Shown: piece by piece, positions 59,201 through 64,000 of the stretch
Numbering within the stretch: the first letter of the stretch is position 1
Layout of the letters: each line of letters starts with the position of its first letter
Source of the DNA: Diadema setosum
Taxonomy: Eukaryota; Echinodermata; Echinoidea; Diadematoida; Diadematidae
Direction: 5' to 3'
Assembly: GCA_033980235.1 (NCBI GenBank)
Contig: CM067069.1
Location: 34,814,992-34,878,991 of the forward strand
DNA length: 64,000 nucleotides
Program-made: the position numbers and the translations under genes
The notes under the pieces: model-generated
Databases searched by the model: none
What the model was told of the DNA's origin: nothing
What the model saw: the letters and a program-made list of their open reading frames with translations, nothing else

Positions 59201-62200
59201 GTGGCAATGGTCGCATTGATGGGTAATTATCACGCGAGATTTACTTCTCGGTAATATTCGAGAGATAAAAAGGGGAAAATGCGCAATAGCACATTTGCGA
59301 CCATGAATAAGTGTTATCTTGGTTATGTCGAAATTTATCTCATAATCCTGTAAATGCTCCCCAAACTTTGCCAAAGGTATTACTTTGACAGTTGTGTTTT
59401 GCGGAAATCTCTAAGTCTGTGTAGACGGTGGTCTAGGGAATGCAAAGATCTCATTCAGAAGAATGTGTTTCGCAGAATAATTCAGTTGTTGTATTAATAA
59501 ACACTATGTTCTCATATTCAATGAAATTATAGTGTCATAAGCACACATTTTGTAAAAGCACCAGTTTGTTTCATTCTAAGTATAATTTTATGCCATCAGA
59601 TCTTCAGTCCAACTCACTTTATGACATTAATAGTACCGTTCAAAGAATAATAGCGCGAAAAATTTTCAATGGCTTGGACGGTACACTTTGTATCAGAAAA
59701 GAAAGAAATCAAACTGATGGCCTCTTTGCCCCCCCCCCCCCCCCTCTCTCTCTCTCTTACCATCTTTATCAGACTCGACGAAGAATGCGACGATGAAAAC
59801 CATGATGACGGTGATGGCTGCGATAGGCTTTGTCTGGTCGAAGACCGTTTCGTCTGCGAAGGTATGAAAAATGACGATGATACGTGACTCTTTAAATCTT
59901 ACATAAATTGCAAATTGTGCAAAATATGCACACATAGCAGGACTTTAGATTGTACCACTGATGACGTGGTAAATGTGTCACGTCCTATATCGAGTGGTCA
60001 TTTTCTGATTGCTTGATTAAATTATATGTAGTTGCTCCAAGTACTATCAGACCGAAAAAGAAAACATAAACGGCAACCCCAGAGACAATCTTTCTAATAA
60101 TAACCCGCATAGTACGTATAGGGTAGCGTTGTAGCGAGGGCATTATATACAGTACACGAATTAGAACTAAACATTGTAATGACCTCAAAAAGGTCTAAAG
60201 AGGACAAATTTTATAGTGTGTGTTTGTGAAGTAAGACGAGCTGGTAATACAACAATGTCAGTGAGTCCACTTGTACTGCCCTAAAATCAGAGAAGGCAAG
60301 ATGGCTATGGGTGAATGCGATTCTTATCCTAATCTTCATAAGACGCAGTTTATCAGTAGTTACCATTTCTTCGATTAGGTGAACCAAGTCGATGTAGGCG
60401 AACTGACGGTGATGGTGTTTGTGAGGAATTCGAGCGTCCGACGAGTCAGCAAGATTGTGGTTTCTACACTCCACCGGGGTTTCTGGACCAATGGGCCAGC
60501 TCTGCTGTAGCCAATCCTCTCTACCAAGGACCGGAGTGTTCTGAGGATGTTTTGCTAGGGGAACCTAGACCTAACAAGGTAAGAGAGGCGTGCTTAGGCA
60601 AGTCACGTGACCCAACCTGTAGAGTGCATGGTGGAATTAATATACCATGTAACTTTTATTGAGGTTTGTATCAACTTGCATTAAAACGATTAAGTATTGT
60701 TAATTGACTTATTTTTTTTTTGAAATATTTTCCTCTCTGGAGGAATTTGTATCGGATATTTTCGTTGAACCATCGCAGGATCCACGGAACCAGATTAGTG
60801 TGGTAAGCCCCGACATAATGGAGTGTTACTTTTTTATTTTCTACAGGAATGCATAAACAAATTGACCTTGCTGGATGCCTGGTTCCCCTGTGGGATAGAA
60901 TACGAAGTTTCGCCCGAACTGTGGCTTCAGGTAAGACGAAATAACGAGTCATAACTTCTTCCCTCGGCACTTTAAAATCGTATATTCGTAAAACTCTATC
61001 CATATCCACCCCTATAATGAATGTACTTTTGTGTACAAACAGAAAAATTGACTATACTGTACACTCGGTCTGTACACTGCTGTCCTAACAGAGTATGCTG
61101 TAGAAGTACACAGCGAGACTGTCGAAACTTTTGACACCATTAAGGCACTTTTACGCCAGGTGTGAAGATGACCTCATTATTCCTGAATAACTATTGTAGC
61201 TTTATGACAGTCACTATCAAATCTAGCGTCATTGCATTCTTCGATTCCTTTATTCAGCCAAGATTGTTAATTTGAGTGTAAGATCCTAAAGATCAATGGT
61301 GGCGATAAGCAAAGGTTTTGATGGTTGATTGATGTTAATTTGATAGGTAGGTTTCCCGAAGAGCGTCATTGCATCCGCTGTCATCGTCCATCTCGGCGGG
61401 ATACGCGTTTATGACGTCGAGAAAGTTTTACCCCTCGTGTCAGCCGAACTCCTCAACCCTGAGGGTCAACCTCACACCCAGCTGACGACGGTTGCTGTAG
61501 CGTCTTGTGAAGACAGCCCGATCCAGTTTAACATCAGCCATGACCTGACAAAACCTTTCGTCTACACTAAGTACGTACGAATCCAGCTCTCATCTCCTCA
61601 AATCGCCATTTCCGGTGTCGGACTTCGCTCATTGGTGAACTTTAACCCCATAGCACTATCCGAATGCACTGGTTACCAAGTCTTTAACCCGGCTCTAGGA
61701 AAGTGCGTTGACTACCAATGTGAGAGACCTTCGTGCGCCACGCCCAATTTTCCTTTCGCTGATGTCACTTGCAGCGGTCTCAATGAGGGGGATGTTTGTG
61801 AAGTGAATTGCATTCTGGGATACAGACCATCGTCACCGATTATGGTATGTTTATACTCCTAAGTTCATCACTGAATGCAAAGATATCAATTAATGAGGAT
61901 ATCGACTTTCTGTTTTATTTCACTTTTTGTCGCAATAACAGTTTAAAAATTTCAGTGCCTACCCTATTCATGCTTTCTACCACTACTGAATTTTAATGAC
62001 GTCAATGGTGCTATGAAATTCATTGTGGGGCTTACGAAGCATTAAGTTTCATGACGGTCTTTCTGTTCTTTAATGGCCTGTGGTGTTTTCATGACATTTG
62101 ATATATTTGCTTTCTAAACTGCATCTAAACTTTTTGGCCGATATTTTTCTCAATATGTTCACCTGATTTTGTTGTGGATTTGGAAATAGAGTGGCACAAA

Positions 62201-63819
62201 TTCATTGTCACTGTCTGGAAATTTTAAAGATATCAAACTCAGAAAATTTGATGCTTTGAAGATCTTATTGGGCTATCTTACGGTGGCCCGACTAAGTGCT
62301 GAAATTAATGAGATTTTAGCATTGTGATTTGGATAACTTGTACAAATTTCATGGAAATCTCCACGGGTACAACATGATGAACATCTGCACAGAGGAAGAT
62401 TAAAAAAAAAAATTGTTGTTGGTACAGTCATAATGAAGTTAGTAAAGAGCTGGTTCTTGTATCGTTTGTCTTCAGTTGCAGTGCGTGGACGGACAGTGGG
62501 AGGGTCCGGCTCTGGTTTGTAGTCCGGTGGACTGTGTCTGGGCGCCATTCCTCGATTCCAGCCTGACCAGTATTGACTGTCCGGCAGGAACAACGTTTGG
62601 TCAAGAGTGTTTCCTAAACTGTGTTCCGCCGGCTAGACTGCAAGGTACTTAAAATTTGAACATACCGAAGGAGTTAACCGACTTCCTCCATTACCGAAGG
62701 AGCTTTCCTCACCAAATTTTCACATCATTATTGCATAATCTTTTTAATGTAGAAGTGTTGTTATATTTTTACCGACTACACAGCGGCACCGATCATTGCT
62801 CTGTGTTACAAGACCGTATCGTTAAGGGTGAGATTGCATCTAACTACTCTTTCTTTCTCTGTCTGTCTGTCTGTCTGTCTGTCTCTTTATTAATTCTAAA
62901 ATTAAAGGTAACGACAACTCCATAAGGTGCGAGGATGACGGGTTATTCTCCCTCGCCCAGTCGTTTTGTCAGGTCTTGTGCGATGAACCGGCCGACCCAC
63001 CACACGCGATTCTACAGAGTCAGAATTGCCGAGGCAATGGCCACAACGTTGGCACCACGTGCAAATTCAAGTGCAAGGCGGGATACACGGCAGCGAACAA
63101 GAAAGGAAGGTAGGATCATGTCAAAGCGACTGCACGGGAAGTCTACAAGACAGGTGTATTTCTTTTCCAGTGCAATACACAATGATACAGGTGCTTTTGG
63201 TACCAAGCTTTTGTTTCTCTCTTGAGGGTAAAGGTCTGTTTCAGGGCTAATACTCATACACAAGAGTAGCCCATGCACTTTAATTCCTAACACATCTCAG
63301 GATGAAAACCAGACATTGCTATCGAATATTCTCTTCCAACCCGGTAACGGATATGTTATGTATAACACCATACAAGATTAGGCTATTACGAGCAAGTTTA
63401 CTTGAAAAATATTTGAGATTCACTTATTTGCTGTTAACGGCAAAGAATTCAAATGGGCTAAAACCTTTGTGGAGCCTTCAAGCGATCGTGATTTTTATTA
63501 TTCATAATAAAACTTTACGATTATTTAGAATATGTGTTTTTTTTTTCGAGTACGATAATTGGTTCGACATTGCAAAAAACGTACACATTCAGAGTGACTC
63601 AGATGAAAATTGGGAATAACGTATGTATGCTGTAGACCCAGAGAAAGAACGGGTGGTATTATATTAATCCCAAACACTAGTCCTCGCATGGCGTTTGTTT
63701 GGGACAATCTTCTCTACTATGCATTGCAAAACAAATTAGATGCAATGTGAACAAAATGTCCTTTAATGTGAAACATTGTTTACAAAATTCTGCAAGCATG
63801 TTAAAGAGTCGCTTCTATC

Positions 63820-63856
<37 letters not shown>

Positions 63857-64000
63857 ATGCTGATTTCAACGATGATTTCTGTACAAGCTTGTTCATTCTT
63901 TGTGTCACAGAGCAACTAGAACTGTTCGATTTCGATGCACCGAGAATTCGACATGGGAGGGTGCGGACTGCACTCCGGTAGTTTGCCCTGAACCCGCCCC
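46368..64000 (+). CDS. PAPPA: Pappalysin (PAPP-A family secreted metalloprotease), 3'-truncated by the window
   Basis: Sixteen plus-strand coding exons, all GT/AG with continuous phase: 46368-46773, 52639-53524, 53845-54021, 54794-54939, 55428-55724, 56268-56612, 57044-57238, 57696-58029, 59094-59222, 59773-59861, 60379-60578, 60847-60930, 61347-61844, 62476-62644, 62908-63109, 63911-64000+. They give 1,415 complete codons; vertebrate PAPP-A is about 1,600. Order: signal peptide (1 to about 21), laminin-G-like domain (88-266), two Lin12/Notch repeats (about 418-471), metzincin HETGHVLGLLH (556-566) with Met-turn NYMGYS (632-637), central domain, Cys-rich CGNG...ECDD...GDGC repeat, then CCP modules from about 1221. 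The start is the first in-frame ATG and yields a hydrophobic leader, though the frame stays open upstream. Vertebrate pappalysins cleave IGF-binding proteins outside the cell; the substrate here is unknown. PAPPA versus PAPPA2 orthology cannot be settled. The remaining CCP modules and third Notch repeat are expected beyond the window. Confidence 0.95.
48949..49137. mobile_element. 189-bp MITE with TTA target duplication
   Basis: The ends CACTCTAAAAACACAAATGT and ACATTTGCGTTTTTAGAGTG are inverted. GGGCCGAGGAGTGAC and GTCACTCCTCGGCCC form perfect inner arms. TTA lies directly outside both ends (48946-48948, 49138-49140), fitting a 3-bp TWA duplication of PIF/Harbinger-type transposases. It has no coding capacity and its arms are highly similar. 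Confidence 0.8.
50762..50915. repeat. Cluster of GAGACGTC / CGCGAC motifs
   Basis: GGAGACGTC occurs at about 50762, 50816 and 50858, with the inverse ACGTCTCC at 50831 and ACGTCTCGG near 50908. Each is near a CGCGAC or TCGCG. GACGTC is also the core of a CRE-like palindrome. It is probably a decayed short tandem or inverted repeat; a regulatory role is only a possibility. Confidence 0.5.
52069..52162. mobile_element. TTAA-bounded mini-element, copy 2 (about 94 bp)
   Basis: The ends TTAATCTGTTGAGGATGATC and GACTCGTCCTCAACGGGTTAA-type (split: GACTCGTCCTC, AACGGGTTAA) are inverted. The internal text ATAGACACCTGCCC matches copy 1 at 7602-7700. It lies about 480 bases before pappalysin exon 2. 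Its outer TTAA is unoccupied, unlike copy 1. Confidence 0.65.
52639..53524 (+). CDS. PAPPA: Pappalysin exon 2: LamG-like domain remainder to Notch repeat 1
   Basis: This 886-bp exon, the largest seen, encodes residues 136-431. It includes WMHVAVTYNG and MYLDGAMMG of the LamG-like domain, the linker CGMTVCD with the following IRYRPIVL segment typical of pappalysins, and the first part of Lin12/Notch repeat 1 (IGNGECDEGFNHTATG). The cysteine normally preceding IGN and the one after CDPE in vertebrate PAPP-A are absent. The donor is GTGAGT after ACAGG. Confidence 0.92.
53845..54021 (+). CDS. PAPPA: Pappalysin exon 3: end of Notch repeat 1 and Notch repeat 2
   Basis: Residues 431-490 contain GFDGGDC (end of repeat 1) and CQPECNKYYHDWDGGDCC (repeat 2, cysteines 454, 458, 470, 471). 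DGGDC aspartates are the calcium-coordinating positions of Lin12/Notch repeats. In vertebrate PAPP-A the calcium-binding repeats help define substrate specificity. Confidence 0.92.
55428..55724 (+). CDS. PAPPA: Pappalysin exon 5: zinc-binding active site and Met-turn
   Basis: It encodes the elongated zinc motif HETGHVLGLLH (556-566; His556, His560, His566, catalytic Glu557). The cysteine-rich segment CDDPCRELVPSLETGDLVAD, well conserved in pappalysins, follows, then NYMGYS carrying the Met-turn methionine (634). All residues needed for catalysis are present, so the protease is predicted to be active. The exon is flanked by GTAG acceptor and GTAAGA donor. Confidence 0.94.
56202..56236. repeat. 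(GT)n microsatellite close to the exon 6 acceptor
   Basis: About 17 GT units end roughly 30 bases before the pappalysin exon 6 acceptor (GTGTTCAG at 56260-56267), where the polypyrimidine tract would be expected. Upstream of this AG the tract is TTGATTTTTG only. Confidence 0.9.
56268..56612 (+). CDS. PAPPA: Pappalysin exon 6: post-protease segment with an 8-residue glutamine tract
   Basis: After CTDHFTPQQGARMHCYINL, conserved at the C-terminal edge of the protease domain, the exon encodes a Pro/Ser-rich linker and a beta-rich segment (VTIAWIPPLSG). An uninterrupted (CAG)8 at 56456-56479 then gives Gln701-708. The homologous loop in vertebrate PAPP-A has no such tract. It lies before the CLDC cysteine motif. 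Confidence 0.92.
56456..56479 (+). repeat. PAPPA: Coding (CAG)8 repeat
   Basis: Eight perfect CAG codons in frame in pappalysin exon 6, flanked by GCC and CAC. A pure codon run is prone to length change, so polymorphism is plausible. Confidence 0.9.
58610..58702. mobile_element. 93-bp MITE in pappalysin intron 8
   Basis: The ends TATGGGGCGCCAAGTGTCG and CGACACTTGGCTCCCCATA are inverted, and GTAAAG lies directly outside both (58604-58609, 58703-58708). The inner sequence pairs ATTTCGTTACGAAAT and CATTTCGCTACGCAAATG. The clear 6-bp direct repeat supports transposition, but the superfamily is not identified. Confidence 0.7.
59731..59754. repeat. Poly(C)/(TC)n tract at the exon 10 acceptor
   Basis: About 14 C followed by CTCTCTCTCT lie just upstream of the pappalysin exon 10 acceptor and probably serve as its polypyrimidine tract. 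Confidence 0.8.
59773..60578 (+). CDS. PAPPA: Pappalysin exons 10-11: cysteine-rich repeat and conserved GEP/DGICE-type region
   Basis: Exon 10 (59773-59861) encodes LDEECDDENHDDGDGCDRLC followed by FVCEG. Together with CGNGRIDG from exon 9 it forms a CGDG-x-ECDDG-x-GDGC-type repeat seen in pappalysins and other secreted proteins. Exon 11 (60379-60578) encodes DGDGVCEEFERPTSQQDCG and YTPPGFLDQWA, the clearest block of pappalysin identity after the active site. Confidence 0.9.
61347..64000 (+). CDS. PAPPA: Pappalysin exons 13-16: beta-sandwich end and CCP/sushi modules 1-3 plus start of 4
   Basis: Exon 13 (61347-61844) ends the preceding domain and begins CCP1 (CERPSCATPNFPFADVTCSG). Exon 14 carries the rest of CCP1 (CVDGQWEG) and most of CCP2 (CPAGTTFGQECFLNC). 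Exon 15 finishes CCP2 and encodes CCP3 (VGTTCKFKCKAGY). Exon 16 ends CCP3 (FRCTENSTWEGADC) and enters CCP4 before the window stops. Each module shows the expected four cysteines and a late tryptophan or equivalent. In vertebrate PAPP-A, CCP modules 3-4 mediate cell-surface glycosaminoglycan adhesion; whether that applies here is unknown. Confidence 0.92.
63823..63852. repeat. (GT)n microsatellite before pappalysin exon 16
   Basis: About 15 GT units in intron 15, roughly 60 bases before the exon 16 acceptor. Confidence 0.9.

Overview
The window is eukaryotic: two multi-exon genes with consensus GT/AG introns sit in AT-rich DNA packed with microsatellites and fragments of non-autonomous transposons. 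Several things suggest a marine deuterostome, most likely an echinoderm. These are an animal-type GNL1, a pappalysin with the vertebrate-like domain order, a tRNA-derived SINE, fold-back elements with tandem-repeat arms, and interspersed marine-invertebrate-type repeats. The species cannot be fixed from the sequence alone.

Layout. (1) 1-5.6 kb: the last two coding exons of an unrecognised minus-strand gene (733-1172), then inverted-repeat elements and a GC-rich patch near 5.2-5.5 kb. (2) 5.6-17.4 kb: no convincing coding sequence; several small TTAA/TA-flanked elements, a 1.3-kb Helitron-like element carrying arrays of nuclear-receptor-type half-sites, and a GC-rich 601-bp element. (3) 17.4-29.6 kb: a complete GNL1 gene on the minus strand, 11 coding exons, 617 codons, every splice phase consistent. 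Its intron 7 is almost entirely a stack of nested transposons. (4) 29.6-46.2 kb: intergenic DNA with a LINE 3' end, MITEs, a tandem-duplicated repeat, two inverted hAT-like fragments, many microsatellites and a SINE. (5) 46.4-64.0 kb: the first 16 coding exons (1,415 complete codons) of a pappalysin (PAPP-A family) on the plus strand. The gene runs off the right end of the window inside its complement-control-protein (CCP/sushi) modules.

GNL1 and the pappalysin are divergently oriented with about 16.8 kb between their start codons, so a shared promoter is unlikely. The first is a predicted circularly permuted GTPase of ribosome/nucleolar type. The second is a predicted secreted metzincin protease, whose vertebrate relatives cleave IGF-binding proteins. 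Nothing suggests that they work in one pathway.

Most of the unusual biology is in the repeats. There is a three- to four-level transposon nest with intact target-site duplications, DR1-type motifs carried by a mobile element, and two copies of a TTAA mini-element, one of which was used as the landing site of another. Within the pappalysin itself there is a paired cysteine loss in the first Notch-type repeat and a CAG-encoded glutamine tract.
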